Assembly (NCBI GenBank): GCA_023459335.1
Contig: JAEWUO010000002.1
Location: forward strand, 1 to 37,394
DNA: 37,394 nt
Source of the DNA: Bacillota bacterium
GTDB taxonomy: Bacteria > Bacillota > Clostridia > Christensenellales > CAG-138
Reading direction: 5' to 3'
Shown: in pieces, positions 22,497 to 29,624 of the stretch
Layout: every line of letters starts with the position of its first letter
How positions within the stretch are numbered: position 1 is the first letter of the stretch
Translations under genes and position numbers: made by a program
The notes under the pieces: model-generated
Seen by the model: the letters and a program-made list of their open reading frames with translations, nothing else
The model's database searches: none
What the model was told of the DNA's origin: nothing

Positions 22497-23408
22497 ATGG
22501 AGAAGAAACCAACCGTGTCCGACGCGGCAAAAGCCGAGGCTGCCAAAAAGGCTGCCGCCGCAAAAAAGGCCGCGGAAGCGAAAAAATCGGCGCCAAAATC
22601 CACCCCCGCGCCCGTCGCAAAGCAGGCCCCCAAAAAAGCGCCGGTAAAAGCGCCCGCAAAAGCGGAAGAAGTAGAAGAAGTCGCCGAGCAGGTTACGGAA
22701 GCCCCCGCGTCCGGCGGAAAAGGTTCCGTCAAGGGGCTGCGCATCAGCGCGATCATTCTCTGGGTGCTCGCCCTGGCGTCGGAAGTCGGCGCATTCTTCG
22801 CGTTCAGCTATGCGATCCGTAACGGCGCGCAGAACTGGAACGATAAAGAATTTCTTCTGATGATCGGCGCGCTGGTGCTCGACGCGATCTTCTGCATCGT
22901 CGCCGCGCAGCTCTGGAAGAAAGCGAACCGCATCCGCCCGAACCTTTCGGACAGCAAGCTCGTGCGCACGCTCTGGCATCAGCTGGGCGTGATCATGGTG
23001 CTGATTTGCTTCCTGCCGATCGGCATCTTCCTTCTCGCCAAATCCGACAAGCTTAACAAAAAAACCAAGACCATCCTCATCGCCATTCTCGCCGCGCTGC
23101 TCGTCGGCGCCGGCGCCGCTTCCGTGGACTACAACCAGCCGACCGAGGCGCAGGTGCAGCAGATGCAGCAGGAAGCGCAGGCGGAAGCCGTGGGCGAAGT
23201 CTACTGGACACAGTTTGGCAAGAGCTATCACTTCGACCGCAACTGCCCGTATATCGTCAACAAAGTCCCCGCGGCGGACGGCGGCACGCTCTACGCCGGC
23301 ACGCTGGACGACGCATTCGCGGCCAACCGCTGGGATCCTTGCGATACCTGCGCGGGCGGCGCACAGGCGAAGCTGGACGAGGCTGCCGCAGAACAACCCG
23401 CGGGTTGA
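22497..23408 (+). CDS. Ala/Lys/Pro-rich membrane protein with C-terminal Cys motif
   Basis: The 303-residue protein has three regions. Residues 1-75 are a low-complexity Ala/Lys/Pro tail, histone-H1-like in composition and probably cytosolic. Four hydrophobic segments follow (roughly 82-105, 118-140, 160-183 and 193-212). The C-terminal part is YWTQFGKSYHFDRNCPYI, then LYAGTLDDAFAANRWDPCDTC, a pattern resembling the small Cys/His module found at the ends of many secreted or DNA-uptake-related proteins. Three cysteines and a histidine could bind a metal. AGGAGG-like GGAGGTAGT precedes the ATG. Own promoter and terminator. Function unknown; anchoring of nucleic acid by the basic tail is only a guess. 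Confidence 0.75.
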   Translation: MEKKPTVSDAAKAEAAKKAAAAKKAAEAKKSAPKSTPAPVAKQAPKKAPVKAPAKAEEVEEVAEQVTEAPASGGKGSVKGLRISAIILWVLALASEVGAFFAFSYAIRNGAQNWNDKEFLLMIGALVLDAIFCIVAAQLWKKANRIRPNLSDSKLVRTLWHQLGVIMVLICFLPIGIFLLAKSDKLNKKTKTILIAILAALLVGAGAASVDYNQPTEAQVQQMQQEAQAEAVGEVYWTQFGKSYHFDRNCPYIVNKVPAADGGTLYAGTLDDAFAANRWDPCDTCAGGAQAKLDEAAAEQPAG

Positions 23409-23424
23409 TTCACGCAAGCAACGT

Positions 23425-23457
23425 AAAAGGAACCGCGTTCGCGGTTCCTTTTTTTAT
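23425..23457. terminator. Terminator between convergent genes
   Basis: AAAAGGAACCGC and GCGGTTCCTTTT with a GTTC loop, then TTT. It serves the membrane protein gene and, through the A-run, the isochorismatase gene on the other strand. Confidence 0.9.
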
Positions 23458-23460
23458 ACT

Positions 23461-23946
23461 CTACAACTGTGCCAGAGAAAGAATCTCGCAACCCTTGCTC
23501 TCATAATAACCCAGCATCTCGTCGATCTTCCGCTTATCGTAGCTCGTTACGCAATCCGACAAAACATGGACGATATAGCCTTCTGCGCGCAGGTTGTAGA
23601 CGGTCGATTTCACACAGGCGGCGGCATCCGCTCCTGTTATGTAAAACTCCGCAATTTCATTCTTGCGAATGAAGTCCGTAAACTCCTGGCTTGTCAAGGC
23701 GTTGCCTTTGCTTTTTGTAAAAACATTTCTAGATACGATTTTCAAATCTGAAACAAAATCGGATCCGCGCGTATTTGGTTTGAAAGTTCTCGTGCCTGCC
23801 GATAAATTTTCATGTCTGATATAGACGATATGGATATGATTTTCAACCGCCCAATCGATTGCGGCGTTGATGTTTCCGATGATTTCTTTATAATTTTTTG
23901 TGATGTCGTTCTGAATATCGATGATGACCAGGGCTTTGTTCCGCAT
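23461..23946 (-). CDS. Isochorismatase-family cysteine hydrolase
   Basis: The 161-residue protein has the full catalytic triad of the family: Asp10 (LVIIDIQND), Lys78 or Lys80 (VFTKSKGNAL) and Cys111 (ITGADAAACVKSTV). Relatives include nicotinamidases, N-carbamoylsarcosine amidases and isochorismatases; the short length and lack of the nicotinamidase metal motif leave the substrate open. GGAGGAG lies 5 bases before the ATG. It is downstream of, and on the same strand as, the cupin gene, but a hairpin with a T-run separates them. Confidence 0.88.
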   Translation of the reverse strand: MRNKALVIIDIQNDITKNYKEIIGNINAAIDWAVENHIHIVYIRHENLSAGTRTFKPNTRGSDFVSDLKIVSRNVFTKSKGNALTSQEFTDFIRKNEIAEFYITGADAAACVKSTVYNLRAEGYIVHVLSDCVTSYDKRKIDEMLGYYESKGCEILSLAQL

Positions 23947-24041
23947 CGATGCTCCTCCTGATTACGGATCGTTCTGCTTGCTTTTTATTCTACCGCGCAA
24001 TACCTGACAAGAGTATGGCAACAATCCATGAGAAGCGAAAA

Positions 24042-24070
24042 ACAAAAAAAGAAACCGCGTGCGCGATCCC
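24042..24070 (-). terminator. Terminator after the cupin gene
   Basis: On the minus strand GGGATCGCG pairs with CGCGGTTTC (some G-T pairs), followed by TTTTTTTGTTTTT. The stem is weak but the T-run is long. Confidence 0.6.
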
Positions 24071-24096
24071 TTGTATTGCCGGTTAACGGCCCCCCG

Positions 24097-24456
24097 TCAA
24101 TACATAACCTCTACTAGATATGGCTTCAGGTTCACCCGATCCTCTTTGACAGGAGGGCATGAAACGACCAAAAACTCGACCGTCTCATCCGAGCGGTTAG
24201 TCATCGTATGCGGGGTGTTGGGTTCGACCAGCGTGAATTCGTTCGCATGCAGCACAATCGTCTCGGTGTCCAGATCCATGACGGCCTCCCCTCTGAGTAA
24301 GTAGAAAAGCTGGCGCGCCTTTTCGTGCTGGTGGCGTTGTTCGCTCGTGCGCGGCGGCATTTCTTCCTGCGCAACCGTCATATCCTGCCGGTCCGTAAGC
24401 AGCCATGTTTTACAGTTTTTTCCCCAAACGTAGGAGTCCGCGTTCGTTTTATCCAT
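24097..24456 (-). CDS. Single-domain cupin protein
   Basis: The 119-residue protein forms one cupin beta-barrel. Motif 1 is RHQHEKARQLFYLLRGEAVM, with His42 and His44; the usual Glu is replaced by Gln49. Motif 2 is EPNTPHTMTNRSDETVEF, with His83. These would bind one metal. Such stand-alone cupins act as isomerases, small dioxygenases or sensors, and the substrate cannot be deduced. GGAGA lies 9 bases upstream of the ATG. It follows serS on the same strand after a 90-base gap without an obvious terminator, so partial read-through is possible. Confidence 0.85.
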   Translation of the reverse strand: MDKTNADSYVWGKNCKTWLLTDRQDMTVAQEEMPPRTSEQRHQHEKARQLFYLLRGEAVMDLDTETIVLHANEFTLVEPNTPHTMTNRSDETVEFLVVSCPPVKEDRVNLKPYLVEVMY

Positions 24457-24546
24457 CTTTAAGATTCTCCGTTGGTAACCTGTTTCGATCGATCGTTTTG
24501 CTTTACTTCGTTATGCTTTACAATGATCTGACGCGTAGTTCAGTCC

Positions 24547-25827
24547 TTACCGTATCTCCGTCTTGTTTCGAAAGTACGGTCGGAGCGCAACCGGGATCGC
24601 GACGCTGCCGTCCGCGCGGAGGTTGTTTTCGAGGAAAGCGATCAGCATGCGCGGAGGTGCGACGACCGTGTTATTGAGCGTATGCGGAAAATAGTTGCCC
24701 GTCTCCTTGTTTTTGACGCGAATGCCGAGTCTGCGCGCCTGCGCGTCGCCCAAGTTCGAGCAGCTGCCCACCTCGAAATACTTCCGCTGGCGCGGAGACC
24801 AGGCCTCCACATCCATGCTCTTGACCTTGAGATCGGCGAGATCGCCGCTGCAGCACTCCAGCGAGCGCACGGGGATATCCAGCGTGCGGAAGAAATCGAT
24901 CGTGTTTTTCAGGAGCCGGCAAAACCAATCCATGCTATCCTCGGGCTTGCAGACCACGATCATCTCCTGTTTCTCAAACTGATGGATGCGGTAAACGCCG
25001 CGCTCCTCGATGCCGTGCGCGCCGACTTCCTTGCGGAAACACGGCGAGTAGCTCGTCAGCGTCTGCGGCAGTTCGCTTTCGTCAAGGAACGTGTCGATAA
25101 ACTTGCCGATCATGGAGTGTTCGCTGGTACCGATCAGGTAGAGGTCTTCCCCCTCGATCTTGTACATCATGCCTTCCATCTCAGAAAAGCTCATCACACC
25201 GTCCACCACGCCGGAGCGGATCATGAACGGGGGGATATAGTACGTAAATCCGCGGTCGACCATGAAATCCCGCGCATAGGCGAGGATGGCGGACTGCAGC
25301 AGCGCGATGTCTCCGCAGAGGTAATAAAACCCGTTGCCGCTGGTCTTTCTCGCGGAATCGAGATCGATTCCCTTGAATTTTTCCATGATGTCCACATGGT
25401 AGGGAATCTCGAAATCCGGCACCGCCGCTTCGCCGAAGCGCTCGATCTCCACGTTTTCCGAGTCGTCCCTGCCGATGGGAACGGAGGCGTCGATGATGTT
25501 AGGGATCACCAGCATGCGCTTGCGGATTTCGGCGGTCAGCTCGTCCTCCCGTACCGCAAGCCTCGCCATTTCGTCCGCCATGTCGCTGACCTGCGCTTTG
25601 GCGGCCTCCGCTTCCTCTTTCCGCCCTTTTGCCATCATCGCGCCGATGGACTTGCTGATCGAGTTGCGCTGGGAACGCAGATAGTCCGCGCGTGTATGCG
25701 CCTCGCGGAATTCCTTGTCGAGCGCAAGCACTTCGTCCACGAGCGCGAGCTTTTCAAATTGAAATTTCTTTTTTATATTCTCTTTTACGAGCTCCGGCTG
25801 CGTGCGGATCAGTTTAATATCCAGCAT
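24547..25827 (-). CDS. serS: Seryl-tRNA synthetase
   Basis: The 426-residue class II synthetase charges tRNA-Ser. Residues 1-105 form the long antiparallel coiled coil that grips the tRNA variable arm. Motif 2 is SPCFRKEVGAHGIEERGVYR with Arg contacts to ATP; motif 3 is NNTVVAPPRMLIAFLENN. TSEHSMIGK and EVGSCSNLGDAQARRL bind serine and adenylate. Motif 3 differs from the usual bacterial NGT/NGS-x-x-A-x-x-R form and looks closer to archaeal-type seryl synthetases (impression only). It starts 33 bases after argS ends on the same strand, so the two share a transcript. No T-box precedes it. Confidence 0.95.
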   Translation of the reverse strand: MLDIKLIRTQPELVKENIKKKFQFEKLALVDEVLALDKEFREAHTRADYLRSQRNSISKSIGAMMAKGRKEEAEAAKAQVSDMADEMARLAVREDELTAEIRKRMLVIPNIIDASVPIGRDDSENVEIERFGEAAVPDFEIPYHVDIMEKFKGIDLDSARKTSGNGFYYLCGDIALLQSAILAYARDFMVDRGFTYYIPPFMIRSGVVDGVMSFSEMEGMMYKIEGEDLYLIGTSEHSMIGKFIDTFLDESELPQTLTSYSPCFRKEVGAHGIEERGVYRIHQFEKQEMIVVCKPEDSMDWFCRLLKNTIDFFRTLDIPVRSLECCSGDLADLKVKSMDVEAWSPRQRKYFEVGSCSNLGDAQARRLGIRVKNKETGNYFPHTLNNTVVAPPRMLIAFLENNLRADGSVAIPVALRPYFRNKTEIR

Positions 25828-25860
25828 ACGATCCCCCTGTATGTCGTTTCGTTTTGATGA

Positions 25861-27555
25861 TTACATGCGCTCCGGCGCAGCCACGCCGATGAGCCCGAGG
25901 CCGACTGCGATCACCTGCCGCGTCGCGTCGGTCAGCGCGAGGCGCGCCTGCCGCACGCTGCCGTCGTCCGCCATGATGCGCTGTTCGTAATAAAACTTGT
26001 TGAACGCGGCGCAAATGCCGATGACAGACCGTGTCACCAGATACGGCTCGTTCTTCTCCATCGCGTCAAGCACCGCGTCCGGAAACGCGGCGAGCGCGGC
26101 GACGACCGCGGCGGATTCCGTGTCGGACAGCAGGCCGTAGTCCACGCCGGCGGCGGGCGCGTATTCCGCCTTTCTCAGCACCGAGCAGGCGCGCGCATGC
26201 GTATACTGCGCGTAAGGGCCGGTTTCACCGTCGAAGTTCAGCACCGCGTCCCAGTCGAACACGACATCCTTGATGCGCCCGTTATAAAGGCTGTTCCAGA
26301 CCAGCGCGCCGACGCCGACCTGTTTTGCGATGGTCTCCTTGTCCGTGAGATCCGGACTCTTTTCGCAGATGATATCGTAGGTCTTTTCACAGGCGGCGGA
26401 AAGCACGTCCCTGAGCTTAACCATGTTGCCCTTGCGCGTGGAAAACGCGCCTTCGGTGCCGGAAACCATGCCGAAGGACACATGGATTAAGTCTTTCGCC
26501 CAATCGTAGCCCATGAGTTCGACCACCTTGAACCACTGCCGAAAATGAAGGTCCTGCTGATAGGCGACCACATAGAGGCATTTGGCGAAATCGTAGGTGT
26601 CCTTGCGGTACAGCGCGGCGGCGATGTCGCGGGTGGCGTACAGCGTCGCCCCGTCGGAGCGCAGGATGATGCACGGCGGCATCTTATATTCGCTCAGGTC
26701 GACGATCTGCGCGCCCTGATCGAGCTTTAACAGGCCTTTTTCGCGCAGTTCGTCCACCACGCGCCCCATCTTGTCGTTATAAAAGCTCTCGCCCGCATAG
26801 CTGTCGAAGCGGATGCCGAGGATGTCGTAAACCTCCTCGACTTCTTTCAGCGTGATCGCCTTGAACCAGTCGAAGAGCGAGAGGGCTTCCTCGTCCCCGT
26901 CCTCGATGCGCTTAAACCAAGCGCGCGCCTGATCGTCCAGCGACGGATCGCGCTCGACCTCCTGATGATAGCGCACGTAGAGCTTGACCAGCTCGTCCAC
27001 GCCGCCGCGTTCGATCGTTTTCTGATCGCCCCAAAGTTTGTAAGCGACGATCATCTTGCCGAACTGCGTACCCCAGTCGCCGAGGTGGTTGATACCGACG
27101 GAGTGAAATCCAAGGTGGTTATAGATCCGGTACAGCGCGCTGCCGATCACGGTCGTCGGCAGGTGACCGATGTGGAACGGTTTTGCAATGTTGACGGAGG
27201 AGTAGTCGATGCAGACGTTTCGGTCTTTCCCCATATCCGAGCCGCCGTAATGATCGCCTTCGGCAAAGACGCGCTCTAAAACAGCCTTTGCCTGCGCCGT
27301 TTTGTCCAAATAGAAATTGATATACCCGCCCGCGGCTTCCGCGCGCGCCACGCCTTCCGGCAGCGCAAGCAAACCCGCGAGCTCCTGTGCGATGGCCGGA
27401 GGCGCTTTCCTGAGTGTCTTTGCCAGCTTGAAGCAGGGAAACGCGTAGTCGCCCATATCCGGCGACGGCGGCGTTTCCAGCCAGTGAACCAATTCGTCCG
27501 CGCTCTGTTCCGAAACCTCAGAGAGCGCTTTGGCGATTGCGAGTTTCCAATCCAT
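25861..27555 (-). CDS. argS: Arginyl-tRNA synthetase
   Basis: The 564-residue class I synthetase charges tRNA-Arg. The N-terminal Add-1 domain recognises the tRNA D-loop; the HIGH motif is His128-Ile-Gly-His131 in KPFHIGHLPTT after SSVNIAKP. The KMSKS equivalent is the non-canonical SGTEGAFSTRKGNMVKL, common in ArgRS enzymes without a Lys-Met-Ser-Lys loop. The all-alpha anticodon-binding domain ends the protein (KFYYEQRI to APERM). It leads the argS-serS operon from the promoter at 27601-27629. The leader is about 40 bases, so neither T-box nor attenuator is present. Confidence 0.96.
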   Translation of the reverse strand: MDWKLAIAKALSEVSEQSADELVHWLETPPSPDMGDYAFPCFKLAKTLRKAPPAIAQELAGLLALPEGVARAEAAGGYINFYLDKTAQAKAVLERVFAEGDHYGGSDMGKDRNVCIDYSSVNIAKPFHIGHLPTTVIGSALYRIYNHLGFHSVGINHLGDWGTQFGKMIVAYKLWGDQKTIERGGVDELVKLYVRYHQEVERDPSLDDQARAWFKRIEDGDEEALSLFDWFKAITLKEVEEVYDILGIRFDSYAGESFYNDKMGRVVDELREKGLLKLDQGAQIVDLSEYKMPPCIILRSDGATLYATRDIAAALYRKDTYDFAKCLYVVAYQQDLHFRQWFKVVELMGYDWAKDLIHVSFGMVSGTEGAFSTRKGNMVKLRDVLSAACEKTYDIICEKSPDLTDKETIAKQVGVGALVWNSLYNGRIKDVVFDWDAVLNFDGETGPYAQYTHARACSVLRKAEYAPAAGVDYGLLSDTESAAVVAALAAFPDAVLDAMEKNEPYLVTRSVIGICAAFNKFYYEQRIMADDGSVRQARLALTDATRQVIAVGLGLIGVAAPERM

Positions 27556-27600
27556 GCGTTGCGTTCCTTATATGGTTTAAATTCCTGTCCGTAAGTTGGT

Positions 27601-27629
27601 ATTATATCAGAGAAACCTATGAATGTTAA
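27601..27629 (-). promoter_or_regulatory. Promoter of the argS-serS operon
   Basis: On the minus strand TTAACA (27624-27629), a 17-base spacer ending in TGA, and a perfect TATAAT (27601-27606), which is also an extended -10. Confidence 0.75.
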
Positions 27630-27809
27630 GAAAAACCCCGTGAAATCAGACATATTTATGAGCTGTATCGGCAGGCGCACGCGATTTGCGATCTCAGTAA
27701 TCGGCGGCGATCGCCTTAATTCTCCGGGTGCAAGCCGATTCAAAATACTGCCGCGCGGGTCAAAGCAACCGGCGGGCAGCATGCGTTTGTTTCCTGTTTT
27801 GAACGTTTG

Positions 27810-27838
27810 TTGACAGTACTGCGGTCATGCTGTATGCT
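27810..27838 (+). promoter_or_regulatory. Promoter of the zinc-ribbon/YARHG gene
   Basis: TTGACA (27810-27815), a 17-base spacer and TATGCT (27833-27838). Confidence 0.75.
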
Positions 27839-27941
27839 AAAAAAAGTTTAACGCGGCAAACATGTATTTTCGAAAATCCGGTTTCCGCCGGCAATGCGTT
27901 CTTCGAACACAAACTGTCTGACAGAGAAAGGAACCAGAGGG

Positions 27942-29132
27942 ATGTTTTGTTCCAATTGCGGCAAAGAGATCCATCCGAATGATCGTTATTGCCCGGGATG
28001 CGGAAAAGCAAACCAGCCGATGGATAGGAGACCGTATCCCTCGGCTTCGCCCTGGAAATGGATTGCCATCTGCTGCATTGCGGTGGCTGTTCTTGCAATC
28101 GCCGCGTTCGGCATTATAAGTTTATTGAACAGCAAGAACGCTCGTAAGCAGATTTCGGCCACGACGGATGCCACGGCGGCTTCATTGCAGCAGGATGTGC
28201 AGGATACCGCGTTCGAGGATGAAGTGATCCTCGCCGTTTCGACGCCGGTTCCCATGTGCGATTATCAATGGCTCGAGCTTATGCAGGTACTGCAGTCAAA
28301 AAGCAAGAATTTCATTCCAAAGAAATGGGACGACCTGTTCTTTCGCGTCGGCGCCACCACATACTATCATGGCGTCGGGATCAAGATGACAAGTTCCAGC
28401 GCCGAATCCGTGGTGAATCCCTCTTCCGGCGATGTTTGGTCCGAACCGTATTCCGAAGTATCCATTGATTTGCCGTTGGGCGACAGTTTCATAAAAATGA
28501 CATTCGATATCGGTTTTGACAGCACGGATACCAACCGATGGGGCGATCCGAGCGCGAATGGCACCGCGCGCTTTCTTCTTTTGGATGCCGCCGATGACCG
28601 CGTGCTCTATGATACCGGAATCGTCGATTATACCTTTGGCGAACTTTTCGTCTCGATTGACACCAGCGATGTGGACGTCATGCGGATGGTCTATCAGGTA
28701 TCGCCCGTAACGGACCGCCAGAAAAACAGTCTGAATCTGGTCCTCGGTAAAGCGATGCTCTATTTTTACGGGGATGATTATTCCCCCTCGATGGCATATA
28801 CGCCGGAATTAAGCGCGTTACCTACCGACTATACGAAGTATGAACCTTATGCCACGGATGAAATCGAGGCCTTTATCCTTCGCGGTTATCGGGATAAATT
28901 CGCGGTGGAGGAACTCTATCCATTTACGAAAGACGAGATGGAATATGTGTTGAACGGCGTTTACGCGATGTCCGGAAAATGGTTCGGGCGCAGCGACCTG
29001 TGGAATTATTTCACCTCAAAGCCCTGGTACTATCCGGTGCGCGCAGACATCACCGACAACGAAAAGAACAGTTTCCAGCAGGCAAACGAGGAGACCATCG
29101 TATCCTATATGAAGGACATGGGGTGGCGTTAA
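27942..29132 (+). CDS. Zinc-ribbon membrane protein with NPCBM-like and YARHG domains
   Basis: The 396-residue protein starts with a zinc ribbon (Cys3, Cys6, Cys17 and Cys20: MFCSNCGKEI then YCPGCGK). A transmembrane helix follows at about residues 37-60, then a linker. An external beta-rich domain (about 110-285) has features of NPCBM carbohydrate-binding modules (VGATTYYHGVGIKM, DIGFDSTD, ARFLLLDAADDRVLYDTG). A C-terminal YARHG domain ends it (YVLNGVYAMSGKWF, YPVRADITDNEKNSFQQANE). YARHG is an extracellular module of unknown role. The topology is cytosolic ribbon and outside wall-facing part. The ATG at 27942 follows AGAAAGG and removes 16 unlikely residues. A wall or glycan sensor is my inference. 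Confidence 0.8.
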   Translation: MFCSNCGKEIHPNDRYCPGCGKANQPMDRRPYPSASPWKWIAICCIAVAVLAIAAFGIISLLNSKNARKQISATTDATAASLQQDVQDTAFEDEVILAVSTPVPMCDYQWLELMQVLQSKSKNFIPKKWDDLFFRVGATTYYHGVGIKMTSSSAESVVNPSSGDVWSEPYSEVSIDLPLGDSFIKMTFDIGFDSTDTNRWGDPSANGTARFLLLDAADDRVLYDTGIVDYTFGELFVSIDTSDVDVMRMVYQVSPVTDRQKNSLNLVLGKAMLYFYGDDYSPSMAYTPELSALPTDYTKYEPYATDEIEAFILRGYRDKFAVEELYPFTKDEMEYVLNGVYAMSGKWFGRSDLWNYFTSKPWYYPVRADITDNEKNSFQQANEETIVSYMKDMGWR

Positions 29133-29252
29133 CCTTACCGGAACGATCGTATAGCGATTCCCCCGAACAAAAATTCATTTGTCCTGCCGGGTCGGCGAAC
29201 CGCGTTTCGGCAGTCAGGTAAAGCGTTTCTTGTTTCGCTCAATCCTCTGTCG

Positions 29253-29292
29253 GATTGGATGGAATACATATCGTATGCGTTCCATCCAATCG
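29253..29292 (+). terminator. Long hairpin after the YARHG gene, probable terminator
   Basis: GATTGGATGGAA (29253-29264) and TTCCATCCAATC (29281-29292) form a perfect 12-bp stem, and CATA/TATG inside extends it. The following GCTCTCTTT is only moderately T-rich and overlaps the ileS -35, so termination strength is uncertain. Confidence 0.55.
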
Positions 29293-29298
29293 CTCTCT

Positions 29299-29327
29299 TT
29301 ACAAATCTTAAAAAAACCGCTATACTG
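29299..29327 (+). promoter_or_regulatory. ileS promoter
   Basis: TTTACA (29299-29304), a 17-base spacer and TATACT (29322-29327); transcription should begin near 29334. Confidence 0.75.
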
Positions 29328-29333
29328 CTCCTG

Positions 29334-29602
29334 TTACAGCGTTGAACGGGACAGGCCGGCGTCAACGATTTGTCCGCAGAAGCGAACCGCGATCGGTGAG
29401 AGGCGGCGGCGGACGGGAAAGCCGGTATCACCCGCGAGCGCGCACGCCAAAGGCGGACTCCGCCGAGTAACGCGCGACGTGTTTCCCCGCGTTAAGGGGG
29501 CTTGAGCGGGCGGCGGAAACGCCGTCAAGCGGGGTGGTACCGCGCAAAGCCGATTTTTCGAGCTTTTCGTCCCTATTCTTCGGGGCGGAAGCTATTTTTT
29601 TA
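29334..29602 (+). promoter_or_regulatory. T-box riboswitch leader of ileS
   Basis: The T-box core GGGTGGTACCGCG is at 29532-29544; it pairs with the uncharged tRNA acceptor end to form the antiterminator. Upstream, the Stem I landmark GGTGAGAG (29395-29402) is followed by the specifier ATC (29427-29429) and the usual A plus a later GAG. ATC codes for isoleucine, agreeing with the downstream gene. The competing terminator has arms AGCTTTTCGTCCC (29561-29573) and GGGGCGGAAGCT (29582-29593), then ATTTTTTT. Low charged tRNA-Ile would allow read-through. Confidence 0.93.
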
Positions 29603-29624
29603 CCGAAAACAAGGAGCGTACGAC

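Larger units (their letters stand above)
27556..27941. other. Intergenic region between divergent argS and the zinc-ribbon gene
   Basis: It holds the two divergent promoters at 27601-27629 and 27810-27838. The stretch between them (27630-27809) shows no gene and no clear hairpin or repeat. Confidence 0.5.

Noticed and set aside
24682..25857. 391-codon open frame on the plus strand
   Set aside because: Shadow of serS in GC-rich DNA.
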